From Thermoplasmatales archaeon UBA582 (lineage in GTDB: Archaea > Thermoplasmatota > Thermoplasmata > Thermoplasmatales > Thermoplasmataceae): a stretch of 5,357 nucleotides of DNA. The stretch spans positions 16,053-21,409 of the forward strand of contig DAQB01000135.1 of assembly GCA_002502705.1 (NCBI GenBank). The letters run 5' to 3'. Made by a program: the position numbers and the translations under genes. This document shows, piece after piece, positions 1-4,928 of the stretch. The first letter of the stretch is position 1, and every line of letters starts with the position of its first letter. The notes beneath the pieces are model-generated. The model made no database searches, had not been told where the DNA came from, and worked only from the letters and a program-made list of their open reading frames with translations.

Positions 1-1
1 A

Positions 2-457
2 ATAGGGCTGAACCTCTTTGACAGCATCCAGGGGATAGTTATAGCCCTTACATTTGTTGCCACACCTATTTACGTGCGATCAATGCAGTCTGTATTTGCT
101 GCTAGGAATGCATTTCCGGATCTATATGCGGAAAGCCTCGGGGCATCGCGTCTTCGGGTACTGTATAGAAGTGCACTTCCTGCTGTTAAAAGAGAAGCTG
201 TATATTCTTCACTCACAGCAATGAGCAGGGGGATGAGTGAATTTGGTTCTATCGCGATACTTGCCTATTATGTGACTCAATATCCATTCAGCGGAGTAAG
301 CAATGCATCAGTGCTTATCTTTCAGTATTACAGTTTCTATGGCCCCCAGGGGGCAATAACTGCCTCTGCCGTTATGATAGTATTCTCTTTGCTTTTATTA
401 TTCATTGCGAGGTTATTTGCCCGCAACAGGGAAGCGAGCAGAGGGTCTGTTCAATGA
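2..457 (+). CDS. ABC transporter permease, molybdate/tungstate/sulfate type (3' part, start outside window)
   Basis: Membrane subunit of an oxyanion importer (WtpB/ModB/CysU-like). The reading frame is open from base 2, so only the last 151 residues are present. A membrane segment lies near residues 9-25, followed by the cytoplasmic EAA loop at about residues 44-60 (AESLGASR then ALP, matching the family pattern EAA-x3-G-x9-LP), which docks on the ATPase. The stretch SRGMSEFGSIAILAYY corresponds to the 'R-x-SEFGA' region characteristic of molybdate/tungstate permeases of archaea. A last hydrophobic helix lies near residues 118-135 and is followed by a basic tail. A GTG at 74 is inside the frame and is not the real start. 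The stop codon overlaps the ATG of the ATPase gene (ATGA), so the two are translationally coupled. The family call is firm. The substrate (tungstate, molybdate or sulfate) cannot be decided from this fragment. Confidence 0.9.
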   Translation: MGLNLFDSIQGIVIALTFVATPIYVRSMQSVFAARNAFPDLYAESLGASRLRVLYRSALPAVKREAVYSSLTAMSRGMSEFGSIAILAYYVTQYPFSGVSNASVLIFQYYSFYGPQGAITASAVMIVFSLLLLFIARLFARNREASRGSVQ

Positions 458-1053
458 CAATAAATGTTGACATAACAGGCACTGCAGGTATCCTGAAGGT
501 GAAAGCTGAAATCAACGGATCCGGTCTCATACTTCTTACAGGCAGGAATGGCTCTGGAAAGACAACCATCCTGAGGATGATAGCTGGCCAGGTTAGCATT
601 CAGTCCGGAAGCATAGTTCTGAATGGTAAAGACGTCACATTTGAACCGTTGAATAGACGGAGAATAGTATTCATAAACCATGATTCAGTTTTGAGTGAAC
701 TAACAGTGGATTCACATATCAGATGGTCAAGATCAAATACAACAGATGAAGAGGTTTCATTAATAAAAGAGAAAATGGGAGTAAACTTTAGCGGGAAGGT
801 CAAGGATCTAAGCCTTGGACAGCGAATGAGGGTGTCAATAGCATCTGCAATTTTAAGTCGGCCAGGAGCAATATTGCTTGACGAAACACTTGCAAATATC
901 AGTGAAAAGAGTCTGGTTCTTGAAAACGTAAGAACAATCAGCCGGGAAAAAAATATAGATTTTATTGTGGCATCACAGATAACGATACCTGAAATTGCGT
1001 GGGATGCGTCCTATGTTGTCGAAAACGGTATTACCTCCAAAATTGTTGTTTAA
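454..1053 (+). CDS. Short ABC transporter ATPase, partner of the upstream permease, with degenerate Q-, D- and H-loops
   Basis: Nucleotide-binding subunit expected to power the adjacent oxyanion permease. The protein is 199 residues long. Walker A is GRNGSGKTT (30-38), the signature is LSLGQ (119-123) and Walker B is AILLDE (139-144) with the catalytic Glu at 144. Compared with the ModC/WtpC pattern, the Q-loop Gln appears as Asn75 (FINHDSVL), the D-loop reads ANIS (147-150) instead of xNLD, and the H-loop His appears as Ser174 (VASQ instead of VTHD). It lacks the C-terminal TOBE/MOP regulatory domain usual in WtpC/ModC (about 340 residues). The start is the ATG inside the permease stop, and no other start is needed. 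No frameshift is visible, so it appears intact but may be slow or regulated differently. Membership of the ABC family is certain; its hydrolytic competence is an open question. Confidence 0.92.
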   Translation: MTINVDITGTAGILKVKAEINGSGLILLTGRNGSGKTTILRMIAGQVSIQSGSIVLNGKDVTFEPLNRRRIVFINHDSVLSELTVDSHIRWSRSNTTDEEVSLIKEKMGVNFSGKVKDLSLGQRMRVSIASAILSRPGAILLDETLANISEKSLVLENVRTISREKNIDFIVASQITIPEIAWDASYVVENGITSKIVV

Positions 1054-1220
1054 ACCAGTAACAGCATTATCAGCTCTGAAAGCAAATGGAATTGGATAGA
1101 CCGGCGATATAACCTATTTTTACGGAGTACATTAGGAAATATTTGGTTTATTCATAAATTGTTCAGCAGTTAAAATATTCCTTGATTCTCTTCTTCTTCA
1201 TTTGAAATCTGGGTCTTGAA
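1054..1220. other. Intergenic stretch with T-rich tracts
   Basis: No convincing gene is seen between the ATPase stop and the next promoter. A T5 run at 1117-1121 and a pyrimidine tract at about 1184-1204 (ttgattctcttcttcttc) are possible archaeal intrinsic termination sites for the upstream ABC operon. The frame after the ATPase stop stays open for a while but has no start codon. Confidence 0.4.
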
Positions 1221-1243
1221 TCTATAAAAGGAACTTATAATAA
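1221..1243 (+). promoter_or_regulatory. TATA-type promoter for the tRNA-binding protein gene
   Basis: Two overlapping AT boxes are present: TCTATAAAAG (1221-1230) and TTATAATAA (1235-1243). The second is centred about 24 bases before the ATG at 1263, the distance expected for a leaderless archaeal transcript. The first would give a transcript starting at about 1250. There is no Shine-Dalgarno sequence before either candidate ATG. Confidence 0.5.
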
Positions 1244-1262
1244 AATGAAAATATTCAGTTTC

Positions 1263-1595
1263 ATGGAAGAGAACCTTCTGGATATAGAATATTTCAGAAA
1301 ATTGGATATCAGGACAGCCAAGGTAACGGAATGCGAGAAGATTGAAAAATCGAGGAGCCTGCTGCGATTGACAGTCGACATGGGTGGGGAGAAGAAGCAG
1401 GTTGTTTCAAGTATAGCCAACAGCTACAGTCCTGGAGACCTGATTGGAAAAACTATCATTGTGGTCACAAACCTGAAGCCTGCCACATTTATGGGCCATA
1501 AAAGTGAGGCGATGCTTCTTGCAGCTGAGGATCAGGGATCTCTTTCGCTGCTGACTACGTTTTCAGAGATTAAACCAGGCACCGAAGTACATTAG
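1263..1595 (+). CDS. CsaA / methionyl-tRNA synthetase beta-type tRNA-binding OB-fold protein
   Basis: Stand-alone tRNA-binding domain of the type fused to, or paired with, methionyl-tRNA synthetase. In archaea it commonly acts as a separate beta subunit that raises tRNA affinity; in bacteria the relative is the chaperone-like CsaA. From Met1 at 1263 the 110 residues cover the whole domain: FRKLDIRTAKV (11-21) is the first strand signature, LLRLTVDMG lies at 33-41, VVSSIA (47-52) corresponds to the VSGIA motif, NLKP is at 70-73, and SEAMLLAAE (81-89) matches the conserved S-x-GM-LLA pattern with Ala for Gly. I prefer the ATG at 1263 because it is about 24 bases from a TATA box and starts just before the domain. 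An in-frame ATG at 1245 would add six residues. The domain assignment is firm; whether it partners MetRS is inference. Confidence 0.88.
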   Translation: MEENLLDIEYFRKLDIRTAKVTECEKIEKSRSLLRLTVDMGGEKKQVVSSIANSYSPGDLIGKTIIVVTNLKPATFMGHKSEAMLLAAEDQGSLSLLTTFSEIKPGTEVH

Positions 1596-1601
1596 CTAAT
1601 G
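1590..1601. repeat. 12-base perfect palindrome between convergent genes
   Basis: CATTAGCTAATG reads identically on both strands. It covers the TAG stop of the tRNA-binding gene and sits in the 12-base gap before the stop of the convergent zinc-ribbon gene. As a hairpin it would have only four stem pairs, so any role as a structural terminator is doubtful. Confidence 0.5.
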
Positions 1602-1607
1602 GACATC

Positions 1608-1802
1608 TTACTCTTTTTGCCTCTCTGACTCAAATTCCTTTTTAAATTTCTGGACGTCCCTTGCCTTTACTTCAAGAATGAATGATCCAATGTAGTTACA
1701 GTCGTCGCATTTGTATACTGCACCGATGAGTCCGCCCGCTATCCAGTTTACATGTATTGACGCACATTTTGGGCAGATTTTTACAGGCTCGAGTCCATCC
1801 AC
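1608..1802 (-). CDS. Small zinc-ribbon protein
   Basis: A 64-residue hypothetical protein with two CxxC knuckles, CPKC (10-13) and CDDC (32-35), separated by 18 residues: a classic single zinc ribbon. Between the knuckles is a small hydrophobic hairpin (NWIAGGLIGAVYK, 19-31). The C-terminal third (about 44-64) is charged and helical-looking (KARDVQKFKKEF). Similar short zinc ribbons are common in archaea and usually of unknown role, often near transcription or translation genes; no specific function can be given. The start is a GTG. No ATG or TTG lies in frame between it and the upstream in-frame TAA, and a TATA-like box lies about 27 bases upstream, fitting a leaderless message. The gene converges on the tRNA-binding gene with a 12-base gap and lies downstream of, and in the same direction as, the radical SAM gene. 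Confidence 0.8.
   Translation of the reverse strand: MDGLEPVKICPKCASIHVNWIAGGLIGAVYKCDDCNYIGSFILEVKARDVQKFKKEFESERQKE
1614..1618 (+). terminator. T5 tract, possible terminator for the plus-strand tRNA-binding gene
   Basis: A run CTCTTTTTGCC begins 19 bases after the TAG of the plus-strand gene, inside the 3' coding end of the opposite zinc-ribbon gene. T-rich tracts without stable hairpins are the usual archaeal intrinsic terminators. Support is positional only. Confidence 0.35.
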
Positions 1803-1824
1803 GTATGCAGATGCAAATGGAATG

Positions 1825-1834
1825 AATAAATATT
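1825..1834 (-). promoter_or_regulatory. TATA-like box of the zinc-ribbon gene
   Basis: On the minus strand this reads AATATTTATT and is centred about 27 bases upstream of the GTG start, the expected spacing for a leaderless archaeal promoter. It supports independent transcription from the radical SAM gene and supports the GTG start. Confidence 0.5.
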
Positions 1835-1872
1835 GCCAGTTTACCTGTTAACGAAAATGTTTTTCTGGTATT

Positions 1873-1877
1873 AAAAA
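1873..1877 (-). terminator. T5 tract directly after the radical SAM stop
   Basis: On the minus strand the TGA stop of the radical SAM gene is followed at once by TTTTTAAT. Together with a separate TATA box before the next gene, this suggests termination here. Evidence is composition and position only. Confidence 0.35.
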
Positions 1878-2966
1878 TCAGGCGATCTGTCTTTGGATAA
1901 AAGAGGTGATATTATCGATTATCCTGCTTTTTACCTGCGAAGGTTTTGTCCATGAGAACAGGGAGGGCTCGAGGTAACAGGCAAGGGCACATTTATTGCA
2001 GCTTGCAAATTCCCCCCATGGGTATGAATCCCAGAGCTTCAGTATGTCCGTATCCCAGACCGTGAAGGATCCGCTGTATTCATTCAGGACATAACAGGGC
2101 ATCACTATTTTTCCGGTTGGATCGACATTTATCGTAAGCCAGGGCTTGCATTCCCAGGATATTCCATGATACCATGAATTCAATATTGATTCAAAATATT
2201 CCTTTGAATTCATAATAGGTGCTTTATTCATCTTCATTGAAAGGAGATTTTCAATTACTGCTTTCAGTCTTGATGAATCTGGGCTCTCCTTCTCTGCTGT
2301 AGTATAATCAAAAGCGATCTGAAAGTTGATCTGAATCCCCAGCTTTTGGGCAAGATTCACAAGATCAGCGGCCTGATCGAGATTCTCCGCCGTGATCGTT
2401 GAGCTTATTGCCATATTAAGGTACCGGCTTGCCTCTTTAATGCCGGCGACTGCATGATCATAAGAGCCTGAAACCCCCCTTAGTCTGTCATGGACCTTGC
2501 CAATTCCATCCAGAGATACGAAGAGAAAGTCAAGATTATCCTTTATCTCGTGTACTTTCTTCTGCAGAAGCCAGCCGTTGGATACCATAGAGGTGTGGAA
2601 CCTGGAATATGACTCATCAAGAATCTGCCCTATATCATTCCTGAGGAGTGGTTCACCACCCTCAAAACCCATGAAGAGGACGCCTGCTTTCTTGAGAGAT
2701 TCGAGCATTCTTACCTCATCTTCCAGTGATAAGAGATCGCTGTCCTCCCTGCGCCAGAAAGGGCACATCTTGCATTCAAGATTGCATCTGTATAGAAGTT
2801 TATGACCGGCAATAACTGGCATCCTCTTGTGTGTCAGACCCTTGAAAGAACGGGTAATTCCGCGTCCGAGAACCGGGCGGATTAATGACATTATTAGACA
2901 GTAAATCTGCGATATTATACTTTTCAGTGCGATCTTGCAACCACGGTAAATCTGTACAAAAGGCAT
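1878..2966 (-). CDS. Radical SAM enzyme with SPASM/twitch-like C-terminal cysteine cluster
   Basis: Uses S-adenosylmethionine and a [4Fe-4S] cluster for radical chemistry; the substrate is unknown. In the 362-residue reading, the cluster motif is C61-x3-C65-x2-C68 (CNLECKMC). It is followed by the GGEP motif at 103-106, which binds the SAM amino group, and by barrel elements such as FLFVSLDG. The C-terminal part has Cys273, Cys291, Cys323, Cys326 and Cys330 (CNKCALAC region), with DPTGKIVMPC before the second Cys. This is the layout of an auxiliary Fe-S cluster as in SPASM or twitch domains. Such proteins modify peptides, cofactors or lipids; I cannot choose among these. The first 48 residues are amphipathic and hydrophobic and could touch the membrane. 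The start at 2966 has only a weak upstream AT box. ATG codon 26 (2891) has a strong TATA box 24 bases upstream inside the present coding region and may be the true start (337 residues). The downstream neighbour is the zinc ribbon. Confidence 0.88.
   Translation of the reverse strand: MPFVQIYRGCKIALKSIISQIYCLIMSLIRPVLGRGITRSFKGLTHKRMPVIAGHKLLYRCNLECKMCPFWRREDSDLLSLEDEVRMLESLKKAGVLFMGFEGGEPLLRNDIGQILDESYSRFHTSMVSNGWLLQKKVHEIKDNLDFLFVSLDGIGKVHDRLRGVSGSYDHAVAGIKEASRYLNMAISSTITAENLDQAADLVNLAQKLGIQINFQIAFDYTTAEKESPDSSRLKAVIENLLSMKMNKAPIMNSKEYFESILNSWYHGISWECKPWLTINVDPTGKIVMPCYVLNEYSGSFTVWDTDILKLWDSYPWGEFASCNKCALACYLEPSLFSWTKPSQVKSRIIDNITSFIQRQIA
2912..2919 (-). promoter_or_regulatory. TATA box inside the annotated 5' end of the radical SAM gene
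   Basis: The minus strand reads AGTATAATATCG, centred about 24.5 bases before the in-frame ATG at 2891 (codon 26). This is the best TATA match in the window and the spacing fits a leaderless transcript starting at that ATG. It could be fortuitous, since it also codes for Ser-Ile-Ile-Ser in the longer reading. Confidence 0.45.
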
Positions 2967-3086
2967 TTATTTCTGCAAGGCGTAAATGTTGATAGTTCTA
3001 ATCGTCTTGATACTGTGATTGTGAGTGTTGTGAAAGCAATGTATTTCCTCGAATGAAGCGATTTAAAATGATAATGATAGACAATA

Positions 3087-3326
3087 ATGATACCTCAATT
3101 AGAATCTCCGATAAACATAAGAGATATACCATTGAAAGCGGTTACGCTGCATGTTTACAACGGGAAGGTCTTAATAATTGGATCAAATGGTATGAGAAAG
3201 ATAATCTTGAATTTAAATAGTTATCTAGAGTTAACGTCACGATATATAGGGAATTGCCCTTCCGAAACCAAGTGCCGAAGTTATCCCTGCAACACCTATT
3301 CCGGCAAAAATATGGCAAGCATATAA
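3087..3326 (+). CDS. Hypothetical small ORF of uncertain reality
   Basis: A 79-codon frame opens 22 bases after the centre of a TATA-like box (TTTAAAA, 3062-3068), consistent with a leaderless start. The first 50 codons use AGA, ATA and AAG as expected for coding sequence here and give an alternating hydrophobic pattern (VYNGKVLIIGSNG). From about 3237 the frame runs antisense through the ECF transporter remnant, so its last third is probably not authentic. It may be a gene truncated by a rearrangement. A second frame, 3068-3220 (50 codons), overlaps it and competes. I recognise no family with confidence. Confidence 0.25.
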   Translation: MIPQLESPINIRDIPLKAVTLHVYNGKVLIIGSNGMRKIILNLNSYLELTSRYIGNCPSETKCRSYPCNTYSGKNMASI

Positions 3327-3566
3327 TAGTCGGTGCTGGTCATCGGTATGTCAACAAAATAAGTTCTGTGTTTGTATGGCCTGAAACCCCTGGTATCTGC
3401 CGAAATTGCTATATCCTTTGCTCCTCGCATCAGGTGAACAATTGTTGGGACTATCGCAGATATTCCAGCTATTAACAGAAATATGGGCTTTAAAAATTTG
3501 CGGCGACCGGATCCAAGTCCACGAAGCATCTGCATCTTTACTGAAGCGTCCAAGGACTGAAATACC
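3237..3566 (-). pseudogene. C-terminal remnant of an ECF-transporter T component (EcfT/CbiQ-like), truncated and frameshifted
   Basis: EcfT is the membrane coupling subunit of energy-coupling-factor vitamin/metal importers. The C-terminal half is recognisable on the minus strand: VFQSLDAS, then MLRGLGSG (first x-R-G coupling motif, LRG), a hydrophobic segment FLLIAGISAIVPTIVH, RGAKDIAISADTRGFR (second motif, TRG), then DYYMLAIF. At that point the frame breaks at a T5 run (bases 3306-3310, A5 on plus) and stops at 3296. One extra T would continue it as FFAGIGVAGITSALGF and on to a TGA at 3237, completing the last membrane helix. The N-terminal half is absent: upstream of about 3560 the DNA belongs to the opposite-strand phosphoesterase, so the ATG at 3607 is accidental. 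Two independent lesions make this a pseudogene, unless the frameshift is a sequencing error and the truncation an assembly join. Family recognition is good from the motif order. Confidence 0.8.
3555..3566. other. Junction between two oppositely oriented gene fragments
   Basis: To the left, minus-strand EcfT homology reads back to about VFQS. To the right, plus-strand phosphoesterase homology begins at about NTIMRSP. Both homologies end within roughly ten bases of each other with no spacer, no target-site duplication and no mobile-element end visible. Confidence 0.65.
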
Positions 3567-4172
3567 ATCATGAGAAGCCCGATATGGAGCTCTTCAGCTA
3601 TTTTCATAACATACGATGAGGGTGGCGGATATTATGATCATGACCCACCTCCACTGGTCGACGGGCACCAGATGGGATTCAGGGTCCCGTTTATTGCGGT
3701 TTCTCCTTTTGCAAAGGAAGATTATGCATCTGGAACACTGCTCAACCATGCATCCATGCTGGCATTCATCGATTATAACTGGAATATGCCGGCTCTGAAC
3801 AGGTTTGTCCTGTCCTCGAATATCCCTCTTGATTTTTTTTATTTTAGTCAGATCAGGCCGCCCAATCCATTCAGCTTTGGAGACAATTTAGTGATACCAC
3901 CGTTCGCAACAATGTCATCATCATCAGCCGATGGGCATTCAAACGTGTCATCATTGTATCCCGTGCTTCCTCAGATAAACTATTCTTCCCTCCCTTATGA
4001 AAGATTTGGAAACAGTTCGTTTAACATGTCTGATATCAACGCAAGCGTTTTCGTGAAGAGTAATTCAGATTACAATGGGCCGGTAGGTCTTTATCTCTCC
4101 ATTGTGACAGGAATCATTGCAGCTCTCATTTTAGCCGTAGTGATCATTATGAGACCATGGAAGAAAAGGTAA
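3561..4172 (+). pseudogene. C-terminal part of a secreted, membrane-anchored phosphoesterase (phospholipase C / acid phosphatase AcpA family)
   Basis: Family enzymes hydrolyse phosphoesters outside the cell. Numbering from the ATG at 3570: SSAIFITYDEGGGYYDH (8-24) contains the Asp-Glu metal ligands of the C-terminal half (16-17), followed by PPP, GFRVPFIAVSPFAK and a His before the final catalytic-core helix (HASMLAFIDYNW). The tail is Ser/Asn-rich with five Asn-x-Ser sequons at 125, 137, 148, 152 and 157, then one membrane helix (about 172-194) and a basic end (KKR). This is the pattern of an externally exposed, C-terminally anchored glycoprotein. Missing are the signal peptide, the N-terminal metal site and the nucleophile, roughly the first half. 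Homology starts at about 3561, just after an in-frame TGA (3558), so the piece cannot be catalytic even if translated from 3570. It is back to back with the EcfT remnant. Confidence 0.85.
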
Positions 4173-4251
4173 GTAGGAGAAAAAACCAAAGCGTGGCTGT
4201 TGATAAGTGGACCATACGTTTCAGCGACAGGAGGAACTGAGTTGCTCAACC

Positions 4252-4269
4252 TTATTAAAGATTTAATCA
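4252..4269 (+). promoter_or_regulatory. AT-rich promoter region of the HxlR-like gene
   Basis: TTATTAAA (4252-4259) and TTTAATCA (4262-4269) lie before the ATG at 4277; the first is centred about 21.5 bases from it. This is slightly short for a leaderless start but is the best candidate between the phosphoesterase stop and the regulator. Confidence 0.35.
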
Positions 4270-4359
4270 TAAGGTCATGGGGGAGAAATTCATACGCCGA
4301 GCCAGAACATTATTACCATAAAGCACGACGGTGGAAGTATTAGTATAACGAAGTCCGAG

Positions 4360-4638
4360 GTGGTGCTCAAGATTCTTGGCAAGAAATATTCATTGCTGAT
4401 CATTGGAGTTCTTGGAAATAACAGTGCGATGAGTTTCAATGACATAAAGAAGTCCGTTGGTTGTCCCCGTTCGAATCTCCTATCCGTACGACTTAAGGAG
4501 ATGAGCAGTACAGGCATTATCAAAAGAGATGTCATGGATTCACACCCTGTTTCCGTTAAATATTCACTGACCGAGGGTGGGAAGGAACTTAGGGGAAATC
4601 TCATTCCGTTGTTCAAATGGATCGAGTGCAATTGTTAG
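4360..4638 (+). CDS. HxlR-family winged-helix transcriptional regulator (N-terminus probably extends upstream)
   Basis: DNA-binding repressor/activator of the HxlR (DUF24) type. From the GTG at 4360 (92 residues): VLKILGKKYSLLIIGVLG (2-19) matches the entry helix 'l-ILGGKWTLLIL-L'; MSFNDIKKSVG (24-34) is the scaffold helix; RSNLLSVRLKEMSSTGII (37-54) covers the recognition helix and turn; HPVSVKYSLTEGGKEL (62-77) is the beta wing with the diagnostic P-V-Y-LT-G pattern; PLFKWIE (83-89) is the terminal helix. Cysteines are at 35, 90 and 92, but the usual N-terminal redox Cys is not seen. The same frame is open back to 4273 and reads plausibly (ITIKHDGGSISITKSE), yet holds no ATG, GTG or TTG. 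One more G in the G5 run at 4279-4283 would join it to the ATG at 4277, giving about 120 residues, a normal family length. Its neighbour, an MFS permease downstream in the same direction, is a possible target. The family call is confident; the start is not. Confidence 0.85.
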   Translation: MVLKILGKKYSLLIIGVLGNNSAMSFNDIKKSVGCPRSNLLSVRLKEMSSTGIIKRDVMDSHPVSVKYSLTEGGKELRGNLIPLFKWIECNC

Positions 4639-4796
4639 CTTAAATCGTGGCAGTGGGTTCGATCCCGAGAGAGATTTAATTCATATGCAGTTAATTCAAC
4701 TTGTTAAACTAAGTTCAGCATTCCGCTCTATCCTGTTTATTTATTCGTTAATATTACACATCACGAGAGATATATGATTCATTTAGAGCAAAATCG
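4639..4796. other. Intergenic region between regulator and MFS gene, with a T-arm-like 12-mer
   Basis: No gene is supported on the plus strand here. GGGTTCGATCCC at 4655-4666 resembles the conserved T-arm of tRNAs, but the neighbouring stem bases do not pair and no other tRNA arm is present. It is also a near-palindrome and could be an operator. Its TCGATCCC half recurs at 4868-4875 before the MFS start. Confidence 0.35.
4769..4777 (+). promoter_or_regulatory. TATA-like box upstream of the small ORF and MFS gene
   Basis: GATATATGA is centred about 24.5 bases before the ATG at 4797, the same spacing as other leaderless starts in this window. If active, it would drive the small ORF and the MFS gene together. 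Confidence 0.4.
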
Positions 4797-4928
4797 ATGC
4801 GTTCTTCAATCAGGCTTCTCCAACCACGTAAATTTCCACAAAGAAGGATTGTTGAAGCCGCTTCTGATCGATCCCTTTCACCAGTATTCAACCCAGTATC
4901 GAGATTGAGCTATGGTAAGAACGCATGA
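4797..4928 (+). CDS. Possible small leaderless ORF overlapping the MFS start
   Basis: A 43-codon frame begins at the spacing expected downstream of a TATA box and ends 17 bases inside the MFS gene, in a different frame. The predicted peptide is rich in Arg (RSSIRLLQPRKFPQRR near its start) and has no recognisable domain. It could be a translated leader coupling into the permease gene, or simply an untranslated leader. A competing open frame lies on the minus strand (about 4755-4909) but has no ATG. Both are unproven. Confidence 0.25.
   Translation: MRSSIRLLQPRKFPQRRIVEAASDRSLSPVFNPVSRLSYGKNA

Noticed and set aside
74..76. GTG at 74 as the permease start
   Set aside because: The frame is open to the window edge and upstream codons read as permease membrane segment, so the gene simply enters from the left.
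1245..1262. ATG at 1245 as the preferred start of the tRNA-binding protein
   Set aside because: It is only about 20 bases from one TATA box and 6 from the other, and the six added residues lie outside the domain; 1263 fits better, though 1245 is not excluded.
3567..3607. ATG at 3607 as the true start of a 103-residue minus-strand protein
   Set aside because: These bases encode the conserved SSAIFITYDE region of the phosphoesterase on the other strand; EcfT homology begins only further in.
3237..4172. An insertion sequence causing the double gene truncation
   Set aside because: No transposase frame, terminal inverted repeats or target duplication are seen at the junction; the two gene halves join directly.
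4650..4680. A tRNA gene suggested by GGGTTCGATCCC
   Set aside because: The outer T-stem bases do not pair, no anticodon, D or acceptor arm can be built from the flanks, and upstream sequence codes for the regulator.
4797..4880. Inverted repeat around TTCTTCAATCAGGCTTC and GATTGTTGAAGC as a terminator or operator
   Set aside because: The arms match only imperfectly with an internal insertion, and no T-tract follows.
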